The notes beneath the pieces are model-generated. The model worked only from the letters and a program-made list of their open reading frames with translations. It was not told where the DNA came from and made no database searches. Below, one piece after another: positions 1 through 7,026 of a stretch of DNA of 15,552 nt (position 1 is its first letter; each line of letters starts with the position of its first letter). Source of the DNA: Glaciecola sp034112105. Its GTDB lineage: Bacteria > Pseudomonadota > Gammaproteobacteria > Enterobacterales > Alteromonadaceae. Location of the stretch: NCBI GenBank assembly GCA_034112105.1, contig JAWUVZ010000032.1:1-15552 (forward strand). Direction: 5' to 3'. A program made the translations under genes and the position numbers.

Positions 1-264
1 CAACGGCTGTGGCGTTATCAAATAAAACAGAGCATGAGTCGTCGCGGTAATTGTTGGGACAATAGACCAATGGAACGGGTATTTAGAATTTTAAAATCTG
101 AATGGATACCCTCAACAGGATATGATTCAGAAGCAGAAGCAAAACGAGATGTAAGCAAATTCCTGATGAATTATTATAACTGGGAAAGGCCACATCAATT
201 TAATGAAGGCATATCACCAGCGAAAGCAGAAGAATTAGCTAAAAAGGTGTTCGGGTATACTTGA
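1..264 (+). CDS. IS3-family transposase (OrfB), C-terminal part, cut by window edge
   Basis: This is the C-terminal end of a DDE integrase-type transposase. The frame is open from base 1 and stops at 262-264, so the gene begins left of the window; the internal Met at 34 is not the true start. The visible motif SMSRRGNCWDNRPMERVF is the classic IS3-family OrfB signature. It contains the conserved W-D-N and the catalytic Glu of the DDE triad (E in PMERVF), followed by LKSEW and the late NYYNWERPHQ segment that ends the rve core. In IS3 elements OrfB is usually made by programmed frameshifting from OrfA and catalyses copy-out/paste-in transposition through a circle. The visible part has no internal stop, so the copy may be intact. 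The right inverted repeat should lie just downstream (about 270-320), but I cannot fix its end without the left end. Confidence 0.92.
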   Translation, partial: QRLWRYQIKQSMSRRGNCWDNRPMERVFRILKSEWIPSTGYDSEAEAKRDVSKFLMNYYNWERPHQFNEGISPAKAEELAKKVFGYT

Positions 265-451
265 CCATAACAAACCCAGCAAAAGCGACACCTGTTGAAT
301 AGATCAGGAATGTCGTTTATTCTTCTTGTACTCGACCAACATTATATAATTTGCTAGTTAACACCATTTTATTTGGCTAAGTTAACTTAAATGATTAAAG
401 TACTGTAGCTTCTGCAATTACAACAAAACCTTAGAGTAACGTTTTCTAAAG

Positions 452-1102
452 ATGAGTCTAAAAAATAAATACACGATATTTAATGTCCCGTTTTATTGGA
501 AACCGGTTTACTGGGTGTATGGATATAGTTTAGGGTTTTTGATGTATTTGTTGGTTGTGTTACAACATACAACATGCAAAGTAAGGATTCATGCTGAAGA
601 GAACTTATTGCCGGATCAAAATTATATTTTTTGTTGCTGGCATCAAGACTTAACAGGCTTCTTTGCTTCAATGTTTGATTTTTCAAACTATAGAATACTG
701 AATCATCCTGTTTGGTATATGAAACCTGTCCATGTATGCCTGCGTTTAATGGGTATAAAAAAAATATACTTCGGTTCCTCTGGCCATTCTGGAAAGGCGG
801 CTGCCATAGAATTAACAAAGGCACTAAAGAGTGGATGCGACACCTTTATCACCCCCGATGGACCATCAGGACCACTAAATACTTTCCAAAAAGGGGCCTT
901 GTATCTTTCTATGAACAGCACAATACCGATTGTACCCGTGAGGTTTGAATATGCTAATGCACGCAAATTAGGTGGCTGGGATCAAAAGAGATTTCCGCGA
1001 CTATTTTCTAAATTTGATGTGTATTTGGGTAAACCGATAATTGTAAATGAGGCTAACTTTAAGCATGTTATTGCTGAAATTAAATTAGGTATGAGTAAAT
1101 AA
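452..1102 (+). CDS. DUF374-type lysophospholipid acyltransferase family protein
   Basis: A 216-residue protein of the LPLAT superfamily, DUF374 branch, predicted to transfer acyl groups to a lipid acceptor at the inner membrane. The N-terminus has a hydrophobic stretch (about residues 20-38, WVYGYSLGFLMYLLVVL) suitable for membrane anchoring. The active-site region is CCWHQDL (His64), where DUF374 proteins carry a WH motif in place of the canonical HX4D. Next come GSSGHSGKAAA (about 108-118) and the family hallmark TPDGPSGP (134-141), followed by the strand PIVPVRFEY. Length matches the family (about 200-240 residues), so it looks complete. The ATG at 452 follows TAAAG and has no strong Shine-Dalgarno, so expression may be weak. 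It stands alone between an IS3 end and a long non-coding stretch. The acyl acceptor cannot be deduced. Confidence 0.85.
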   Translation: MSLKNKYTIFNVPFYWKPVYWVYGYSLGFLMYLLVVLQHTTCKVRIHAEENLLPDQNYIFCCWHQDLTGFFASMFDFSNYRILNHPVWYMKPVHVCLRLMGIKKIYFGSSGHSGKAAAIELTKALKSGCDTFITPDGPSGPLNTFQKGALYLSMNSTIPIVPVRFEYANARKLGGWDQKRFPRLFSKFDVYLGKPIIVNEANFKHVIAEIKLGMSK

Positions 1103-1406
1103 TACTGAGAGCCGGTGTTTCGTTGTTTTAACTGTACCCTATCTCTTGTATATTGCGAATACATGATATCAATAATGTCGGGAGTCATGTTCGACGATCC
1201 GCAATAAGGTTAAAGCGGGAATGATCAAATAGAATCTGGCCGTCTCCTTAAGCAGCACTTTCTGTCAATTGTTTAATCGTGCTTTATAGTTGTTAAGAAT
1301 GATTTAGCTAACCAAACAAATCATAAAGCCAAAACCACTTGAAAGCGGTTTCATAATGTTAGTGTGAGTTTCAAACTTTAATTAACTTGCACAGTTACTA
1401 AAGCAC

Positions 1407-1700
1407 TTACAATCGCGTTGCGAAGCTCTCGGGTAGAGAAAAATCGCTTTGTAATTTCACTATTTTTGATAATGATAACAAGGCAGCCCAAGTGTCCCAA
1501 ATGGTCACAATGAAATAATTTAAAGAGATATGGTCACAGCCGACAACACTAAATAAAAACGAGCAAATGCTGGTTACGGTTTGATATTTTTGCAACGAAT
1601 AGTCTATTTCACTGGCGTTGACACGATAAAAATATCTATTTGCAAATTCAAGGATATTCGATGGCATCCCAATAGGTATGTTATCGTTATTTATTGGCAC
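1407..1700 (-). CDS. Doubtful hypothetical ORF, 97 aa
   Basis: An open minus-strand frame with a GTG start at 1700 and a TAA stop. Its product is not recognised. It has an aromatic-rich N-terminal half (EFANRYFYRV) and a mildly hydrophobic middle (SICSFLFSVVG), but no signal peptide or known motif. Codon choice does not look random. Against it, there is no Shine-Dalgarno before the GTG, and an in-frame stop lies shortly upstream. It may be a real orphan, the remnant of a longer gene, or chance. Confidence 0.2.
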   Translation of the reverse strand: MPINNDNIPIGMPSNILEFANRYFYRVNASEIDYSLQKYQTVTSICSFLFSVVGCDHISLNYFIVTIWDTWAALLSLSKIVKLQSDFSLPESFATRL

Positions 1701-1855
1701 ATTAGGTCGAAATTGCCTTTGAACAGTTTATAGGGATAGTCACAGGATATGAAAAGCTGGAGCGAAACTACCATTAAATGGTTGCTTTGGCATTTGTGAT
1801 GATGTGGCTACCAATGTGGACTGACTGATTTATATACAGAAAAACTAACACTTCC

Positions 1856-1882
1856 TAATCTAATTAGGCTAATAGTCGATAA
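1856..1882 (+). promoter_or_regulatory. Candidate FliA (sigma-28) promoter upstream of cheV
   Basis: GTCGATAA at 1875-1882 differs at one position from the sigma-28 -10 consensus GCCGATAA. Exactly 11 bases upstream lies TAATCTAA (1856-1863), a partial match to the -35 consensus TAAAGTTT. The -10 element sits about 78 bases before the cheV ATG. Flagellar/chemotaxis sigma control is usual for cheV homologues, so context supports it, but the -35 is weak (4 of 8). The -35 also overlaps the CCTAAT/ATTAGG inverted repeat (1854-1868), which could bind a regulator. Confidence 0.35.
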
Positions 1883-1960
1883 ATAATAGATTAGGGATTC
1901 TAATTTTTGAATCCGGATTTGAACCACTAATAGGTATTATGAAATTGTCAGGAACAGATA

Positions 1961-2872
1961 ATGACCAGCAAAGCTAACTACTCTCAAGGTATATTGTTAT
2001 TTAAGTTAAGTACAAGCCAGTTGTTTGCTATGGGTACACTTAAGGTCAAGGAGTTGGTACCTTATTTAGCACTAAATAGACTGCCTCAGTCTCACGTCAC
2101 TGTATTAGGTACTGCAAATATACGAAATAGAATTATTCCGGTGATTGATATGGCAATGGCTATAGGCTATCGGCCAATACAGGCAGAAGAATTAGAGAGC
2201 TGTTTTATTATTGTGACTGATTGTCAGCGTAAAGAAATTGGTTTTTTGGTACGCAGTATAGATAAAATTATTGACATTAATTGGCGTAACATTGAGGCAC
2301 CACCAAACAATGTAGGCAAAGATGCATTTTTAACCGGTGTGACTCATATTGATGGAAAAATAATTCAATTGCTAGATGTAGAATTGTTATTGTCTAAGGT
2401 ATACCCAGACGATCCTGTTAGCAGTTATCCAAGCTTAACGGATATTCAGCGAGAGCTGGTAAAGCCATTAAATATATTATTGGTTGATGATTCAATTGTT
2501 GCACGTAAACAACTATCTGATGCATTAAATGATCTCAATATTCCATACCGAGTGACTTCAAACGGACAGGATGCGCTTAATATGATGATGAAAAGTGCCG
2601 ATGATGGGGAATTGGTCCACCTACTGGTGAGTGATATTGAGATGCCAGGCCTTGATGGTTACGAGCTGAGCTTTGAGGTAAAAAACAATCCTAATATTGC
2701 ATCTGCCTATATTATTTTACATACTTCGCTATCAAGTAAAATAAGTGTTGGGCAGGCCCATCAAGTGGGTGCCAATGAGGCGCTTACTAAGTTTGATGCG
2801 AATGAATTGATTGAAGCGATATTAAGAGGTGCTCAATATCAGAATGAGTCTAAGAAATTGGCGATAAGTTGA
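1961..2872 (+). CDS. cheV: Chemotaxis coupling protein CheV (CheW-receiver fusion)
   Basis: CheV couples chemoreceptors to the kinase CheA, and its receiver domain is a phosphate acceptor that tunes adaptation. The 303-residue product has an N-terminal CheW-like domain (about 8-148; note GILLFKLSTSQLFAMG, VLGTANIRNRIIPVIDM and the C-terminal GKIIQLLDVE) and a C-terminal response-regulator receiver (about 170-295). All key receiver residues are visible: acidic pair D176/D177 in LLVDDS, phospho-acceptor D225 in SDIEMPG, T255 in ILHTS and K277 in TKFDA. So phosphorylation should be intact. The length is normal for the family. The ATG at 1961 is supported by AGGAA at 1950-1954 with 6-base spacing. 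The gene is monocistronic here, far from a chemotaxis cluster, as accessory cheV copies often are. A FliA-like promoter candidate lies upstream. Confidence 0.96.
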   Translation: MTSKANYSQGILLFKLSTSQLFAMGTLKVKELVPYLALNRLPQSHVTVLGTANIRNRIIPVIDMAMAIGYRPIQAEELESCFIIVTDCQRKEIGFLVRSIDKIIDINWRNIEAPPNNVGKDAFLTGVTHIDGKIIQLLDVELLLSKVYPDDPVSSYPSLTDIQRELVKPLNILLVDDSIVARKQLSDALNDLNIPYRVTSNGQDALNMMMKSADDGELVHLLVSDIEMPGLDGYELSFEVKNNPNIASAYIILHTSLSSKISVGQAHQVGANEALTKFDANELIEAILRGAQYQNESKKLAIS

Positions 2873-2876
2873 GATA

Positions 2877-3113
2877 TTAATCGTTTCTTGATGTTTTCTG
2901 TTCGTTTAAACAAATCATTTTCCCATGGGGAATATTAATCGTGCCCTTTTGCTTTAAATTCAAGCTTTCGACTTTGAGCTCTTTACGCTCGAGGTCTTTT
3001 AATTTTTTTCTGCTAGGAGTCAATAAACTCAATACTAAGAGTATAGGACAAATTAACGCGATCGACAAGCCTCTGTGACAGCTGCATTTGGGGGTGGTTT
3101 TGCGTTTTATCAT
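2877..3113 (-). CDS. Doubtful small ORF, 78 aa, one hydrophobic segment
   Basis: A minus-strand frame converging on cheV; its stop lies only 4 bases beyond the cheV stop. From Met at 3113 it would give a 78-residue protein with a hydrophobic stretch (SIALICPILLVLSLL) followed by a charged, coil-like tail rich in Lys, Glu and Leu. A membrane-anchored small protein is imaginable, but no family is recognised. The frame stays open to 3260, there is no Shine-Dalgarno at the Met, and it lies beside transposase debris. I regard it as uncertain. Confidence 0.2.
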   Translation of the reverse strand: MIKRKTTPKCSCHRGLSIALICPILLVLSLLTPSRKKLKDLERKELKVESLNLKQKGTINIPHGKMICLNEQKTSRND

Positions 3114-3244
3114 TTGGTGTGTTGAAGAAATTAGCGAAATGGTGGTCGTTGGGGAGAGTGAGTAAGCTGTCCTTTGGTGCTGAAATCGGGACAGTGAGAT
3201 GCGAAGGACCTCGCCATAACATTTGAATTTTTCAAGCATCATTG

Positions 3245-3517
3245 TGTTTCTGTATTTCATGCGCCAAAGTTAAATGCGACTAATTACTCATGTTTGCAAT
3301 CTCCGCATACCACGCGTAAAAAACCTTATTCAAGAAGACGGCAACGTAGAAAGTCATCAAACTCACGCTCTACATAGTTGGGTAAGTACCTGCTTTGCTC
3401 GGCTAAGTTTGCAGTAAATTTATAATAATAACGTTCTACCAACTGATATAACAAGGTGGTTTCGGGGCGATGCCGTTTGTACTTTTGTTCTTGCTGTATT
3501 GCCAGCACATCCTTCAT
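3245..3517 (-). pseudogene. IS91-family transposase, N-terminal remnant with in-frame stops
   Basis: Read on the minus strand from Met at 3517, the frame gives KRHRPETTLLYQLVERYY, then LPNYVEREFDDFLRC and RLLE. This is the typical start of IS91/ISCR-type (Y2 HUH) transposases, before their N-terminal zinc-binding domain. At 3326-3328 a TAA falls where the family has His or Tyr. Reading through, the same frame continues GFLRVVCGDCKHE, including the first zinc-ligand Cys pair (C-x2-C). It then meets a second TAA where Lys is usual, continues LVAF, and loses the rest. Two nonsense changes plus truncation show a dead gene. The HUH and Tyr catalytic regions are absent here; a C-terminal piece of the same family lies at 6655-6911 on the other strand. 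Confidence 0.8.
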
Positions 3518-4190
3518 CCTTGAATAGTGGCATTGAAGGGTGTCAAACAAGCGCGTAGAAAACGGCTGAACAATGAGCCTGATTTTGGGATACGCCGAAT
3601 TGTCGTATGCAAAAAGCACATTACCAAAGCAATCTAAGTATAGATTATTGTGGTTGAATGACTGTAAACTGCCCATTGGAGTCATATGCTCAAAGCCAGT
3701 TTTCGCAGTTCTTCAGGATTTCAGCTACCCCATCCCCCTTTTTTTCCGGCTAACAAACACCGCCAGTTCAGTAAAAGTTCAGTGTTCGGTTGAGAATTTC
3801 TATTAATTTTTTTTGACTTAGTCCTCTCCGAACCAGAAACAAGAAAGTTCGGAATAGTTTCGGTCAGGTTTTTGAGTGCATATTCCCAGCGGTTTTTTGC
3901 TTACTTTTCTTCAACTTACTACAAAACAGCGAACGATCCCCTTAGCCTCATAATCGTCAGATCCCCTGTTCGAGTCAGGCAGGGGCCACCATTTCTTCAG
4001 TACTATTTGCCGATAGTGACTACCAACATGAAATTTATTTTTTTAATATTAGTCATGTAATTAGTCAAGTAGGTATTCTCTAATATCCAAAATGTAATTA
4101 CACTTCATCTTGAGACTCCGTATATATTATTATCTGAAAAATAATAAGCACTAACCTAATCTTGCAATATCACATGAGGGTACTGTCAAG
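3518..4190. other. Non-coding, decayed stretch before the CHASE4-GGDEF gene
   Basis: No credible protein gene. The minus frame upstream of the IS91-like start stays open to 3685 but the extra residues do not resemble the family. Notable sequence: AGTTCAGT twice with an 11-base period (3765-3772, 3776-3783), followed by GTTCGG (3784-3789) with an inverted CCGAAC at 3828-3833; and the tRNA-like remnant at 3938-3991. An AT-only hairpin (TTATTAT/ATAATAA, 4127-4147) lies 3' of the diguanylate cyclase gene but is too weak to call a terminator. Confidence 0.5.
3938..3991 (+). pseudogene. Degenerate tRNA-like sequence (CAT anticodon loop, CCA end)
   Basis: The 3' half of a tRNA is recognisable. CTCATAA (3947-3953) looks like an anticodon loop with anticodon CAT, followed by TCGT as the 3' stem. 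A T-arm follows: CCCTG (3964-3968), loop TTCGAGT (3969-3975), CAGGC (3976-3980), with four of five pairs. Then come AGGGGCC (3981-3987) as the 3' acceptor strand, A as discriminator, and an encoded CCA (3989-3991). The implied 5' acceptor would be GGCCCCT, as in elongator-Met/Ile2 tRNAs. CCCCTTAGC (3938-3946) resembles that start, but it is directly joined to the anticodon loop, so the D-arm and the 5' anticodon stem are missing. ACGA (3933-3936) could pair with TCGT only across a 10-base insertion. It should not fold as a working tRNA. Confidence 0.6.
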
Positions 4191-5855
4191 TTAACAATCA
4201 GTGTCGGTGTCGGTGTCGGCCTCATCATTCACTAACTCATCGCTAACTTCAATTCGGTTACGGCCATTTCGTTTTGCGGTATAGAGGGCTTTATCTGCAT
4301 TATGTATAATAGAGTCAACCGACATAGTCGCCGAAGGGGTAACACCAGCGATGCCAATACTAATAGTGACAAACGCAGAAACATCATTATATTTGTGTTC
4401 TATTTCACACTTCGCAATATCATTCTGGATACGCTGAGCAATATGGAGAGCGGCTTTAGTATTGATTTCTGGTAGAACCAAAATAAATTCGTCCCCCCCA
4501 TATCTAGCGACCATATCACGAGGCCTTTGCGTATTATTACTAAATATTTTGGCAACTTGTTGTAGGCACATATCTCCTCTTGGATGCCCATAGTGATCAT
4601 TAAATAACTTAAAATTGTCTATATCAATCATGATAATCGAAAGCGGGCGTTGCTCGCGATACAGGGCCTCCCAATCCACTTTTAGTTTTCTCTCAAGTCC
4701 CAAACGATTAGCAACTTGTGTAAGGGTATCAGTTAGGGTAAGTTTTTCTAGTGTAGCGTTTGTTTTTGTAATTTGGTCGTTAGCGTCATTTAATTCATTA
4801 TTGTTTTTTTCTATCATTGTTAGCATATTATTGAATTCCTTGGACAGAATACCAATCTCATCCTCACTGCTGACAGTGGCGCGCAACTTATAATTTTTAC
4901 TTTTGGAAATATCTTGCATTTGTTTGGCCAAATTTGAAAGTGGTAGAAACACTCTCTGTTTTAACAAGACCGCTATGATCAATATCATAAACACACCGAT
5001 AGCTAGCGAAGAAAGCAAGGCATATTCGAGGCTGCGTCGTCCACTTTGGGTGATCACTTTTGGATACATGGTGCTAATGCTAAATACCGTATTGTCATCG
5101 AATAAATATGACTTGTAAATCTTTAGCACGTCAGCATTAACTGACTCAAGCCTATATTCATTGTTTGAAAAGTCGCTCATAGACAAGGAATTTTTAGTCA
5201 TCACTTGTATGTTAAATTTCTTATGAAGTTGGCTACTAAATTTCTCAATGGTAAATTGATCTAGAGTGCGGCCAAAGATCATATAACCTTTTTTCGTGCC
5301 TAATTCTTCAGAGTCGAACACAGGACGAATAGAAAATGCGACTGGCATACCATGTTGAAAAAACATCCCTTTAATGACTTGAGGTTCATCACTTGAAAAA
5401 GATTTAAGCTTCTCTAACTCATTTTGCAATAATGAGATAGATTGAACCGTATTCTCTTCATTTGTTGTGTTTTCAACTTGTTTAATATCTTCAAGGTCAA
5501 ACTTGAAAGTTCGTGTCCAAATAGGCTTAAATTCAATATCGAGAAAGTAAACTACATTAATCTGTAGATTTGAAAAAGTCATGGCATTTAGGTTAGCTTC
5601 AATATACTTATTGTTTACATTATCAATAAAGTTATAGGTATCGTCCCACGATGACCAATCATACAACTGACGGTCTACGAGATTTATAGTTTTAAAAATA
5701 ACTTCTTCGACCCTATCAATATCACCTTTCGCGAATTGGTGTTCTAGCGACTGAAACGTAGGGAAAATTATAAGTTTCTGAATCAGCAAGAATGCAACTA
5801 ACAATATCACTACCATGTTAATCAAAATTAACACAATTTTTTTATATATGGTCAC
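4191..5855 (-). CDS. Membrane diguanylate cyclase, CHASE4-HAMP-GGDEF
   Basis: Makes c-di-GMP from two GTP in response to a periplasmic signal. The 554-residue product has a transmembrane helix at about 7-29 and a periplasmic domain at about 35-275 resembling CHASE4 (DWSSWDDTY near 66-74, a W/D-rich motif typical of that family). A second helix lies at about 279-298, HAMP at about 298-352, a short coiled coil (NNNELNDANDQITKTNATLE), then GGDEF at about 372-538. The active site GGDEF is intact (453-457), and an RxxD inhibitory I-site is present (R444-D447), so product inhibition is expected. The start is GTG at 5855, chosen because AAGGAG lies 4 bases upstream (5860-5865). The C-terminus ends in an Asp-Thr repeat encoded by a hexanucleotide tandem repeat. 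No EAL domain. The signal is unknown. Confidence 0.93.
   Translation of the reverse strand: MTIYKKIVLILINMVVILLVAFLLIQKLIIFPTFQSLEHQFAKGDIDRVEEVIFKTINLVDRQLYDWSSWDDTYNFIDNVNNKYIEANLNAMTFSNLQINVVYFLDIEFKPIWTRTFKFDLEDIKQVENTTNEENTVQSISLLQNELEKLKSFSSDEPQVIKGMFFQHGMPVAFSIRPVFDSEELGTKKGYMIFGRTLDQFTIEKFSSQLHKKFNIQVMTKNSLSMSDFSNNEYRLESVNADVLKIYKSYLFDDNTVFSISTMYPKVITQSGRRSLEYALLSSLAIGVFMILIIAVLLKQRVFLPLSNLAKQMQDISKSKNYKLRATVSSEDEIGILSKEFNNMLTMIEKNNNELNDANDQITKTNATLEKLTLTDTLTQVANRLGLERKLKVDWEALYREQRPLSIIMIDIDNFKLFNDHYGHPRGDMCLQQVAKIFSNNTQRPRDMVARYGGDEFILVLPEINTKAALHIAQRIQNDIAKCEIEHKYNDVSAFVTISIGIAGVTPSATMSVDSIIHNADKALYTAKRNGRNRIEVSDELVNDEADTDTDTDC
4201..4218 (+). repeat. Hexanucleotide tandem repeat, (GTGTCG)x3
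   Basis: Three perfect copies of GTGTCG at the extreme 3' end of the CHASE4-GGDEF gene. On the coding strand they give the Asp-Thr run just before the final Cys and stop. Because the unit is six bases, slippage would change tail length by two residues without breaking the frame. Confidence 0.85.
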
Positions 5856-6654
5856 ACCGCTCCTTAATTAGTTATGGAAGTACTGGCTATTTATTTGTGA
5901 GGTCTGGCTGAAAGAAATTAGCTAAACAGGCCGCCATCAGCATCATCGATGGTACAACCAATATTATTCAATACGCGCATTCGAAGTGAGTGAGCTCAAT
6001 GGCGCATAAGCATGAGAATTAATCAGCACGAAATATAAGGCAAAAGTGGTGATAACATCGGTTTCCTTGTTTGAGTAGTCAACAAGCGGTCCACTTGAAA
6101 AATGTATTGTATACTTTACAGATAGCTAAGTCTAAATAATCGAAATTGCAGTTACAATCTCAAATCATTTTATTGAGTATTAAATTAAATACATAAGTAT
6201 ATTTATACTGTTAGTGTTGTCGACTTTGTAAGTAGGTTGGACATCTAATTATCAGGCTATTAATACTCATGACGAAAATTATGAAGACGCTCTGGAGTAT
6301 CAGATAAAAGGCTAAGCAATCAGGCCGACAGAGTACGAAGAAAAACAGTCACTGATCTCTTTACTAAGCAGCAGGAAGTAATTTTACATAGGTATATGAG
6401 ATTAAGTATTCTTACCCTTTAGCATCCTAACTTTATGTGCCAAAACTTGCTATAGCGCTTTTTTTCATTCAGTTAATCGTCGATAAAGTCATTACCTACT
6501 GTGTGGTAAAGGCGTCGATTACTGAAAAAACGGGACCTTTATTGATCAATGCCTTACCAAATATGCGCCCTACCCGTGAGTTTTTAGGCTTATCTATTTC
6601 AGCCCAAGGTATATATCACCGTTTATGACCCTAGAAATATTGGAAGATTTCCAC
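5856..6654. other. Long non-coding stretch between CHASE4-GGDEF gene and IS91-like remnant
   Basis: About 800 bases with no convincing gene on either strand. Short open frames (for example 6437-6628, +) have no ribosome binding site, no recognisable domain and a likely chance origin. The first part should contain the promoter of the GTG-started cyclase gene reading leftwards, but I cannot pick one confidently. Given the transposase fragment that follows, part of this region is probably eroded mobile-element DNA. Confidence 0.45.
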
Positions 6655-6911
6655 AACGTAGACAATCAAAAGTTGGTGTCTATGTATTTTAACGGTCCGT
6701 TATTAGTTATTACCGGCGAAAAGGAAACAATCAGCGTAGAACAATGCAGCTCGACACCCATAAGTTCATTCGACGCTTCATGCTGCATGTATTGCCATCA
6801 GGGTTTCACCGCATACGTCACTTCGGTTTGCTGGCGAGCCGCCCCAAGCTGGCACTTGCTCGCAAATTACTGGATGCGCCTGCGCACCAACAAAATCCCC
6901 ATAGCGCAGGT
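6655..6911 (+). pseudogene. IS91-family transposase, C-terminal remnant
   Basis: In the frame of the ATG at 6744 the translation runs MQLDTHKFIRRFMLHVLPSG, then FHRIRHFGLLAS and LALARKLL. This is the highly conserved C-terminal block of IS91/ISCR-type transposases (EFIRRFLLHVLPxGFHRIRHYGLLA). The same frame reads VISYYRRKGNNQRRTMQL upstream of the Met, matching the usual V-x-F-R-Y-K-D-Y...TM-L lead-in. A stop at 6690 closes it, while NQKLVSM just before is in another frame, so a frameshift is likely near 6690-6700. The catalytic HUH and Tyr region further upstream is not recognisable. The frame remains open into 7079, but those residues are not part of the family. It is on the strand opposite to the N-terminal remnant at 3245-3517, so the two are not a single gene split by simple insertion. 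Confidence 0.75.
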
Positions 6912-7026
6912 TCGAAGGTAACCCACAGTTATTGCTCCGTGGCGGATATAGCAGTAAGCAGTCTTAGAAGTTTAGATAGATGGCATACGAATATTTACCT
7001 ATCGCTTTTGTTGGTCAAAGCTCATT

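Larger units (their letters stand above)
1103..1960. other. Intergenic stretch with no convincing gene
   Basis: About 860 AT-rich bases between the acyltransferase gene and cheV. All three forward frames are closed by frequent stops. One minus-strand frame (1407-1700) is open and is listed separately as doubtful. There is a short imperfect hairpin at 1332-1351 (AAACC/GGTTT arms) without a T-run. The last 110 bases hold two small inverted repeats (CCTAAT/ATTAGG at 1854-1868 and GGATTC/GAATCC at 1895-1914) and the promoter-like sequence in front of cheV. The rest has no recognisable RNA or repeat and may be decayed DNA. Confidence 0.5.

Noticed and set aside
3518..3685. Extended N-terminus of the IS91-like fragment
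   Set aside because: Residues before Met at 3517 do not resemble the family; the open frame is probably chance.
3784..3834. GTTC-rich stretch as an IS91 oriIS target junction
   Set aside because: In this family oriIS lies at the 3' side of the transposase gene, whereas this stretch is on the 5' side, and no intact end sequence is available to compare.
4127..4147. Hairpin TTATTAT/ATAATAA as a terminator for the CHASE4-GGDEF gene
   Set aside because: The stem is all A-T with a 7-base loop and lacks a T-run on the correct strand; likely chance in AT-rich DNA.
6437..6628. 63-residue plus-strand ORF
   Set aside because: GTG start without ribosome site, no recognised domain, located in decayed DNA.
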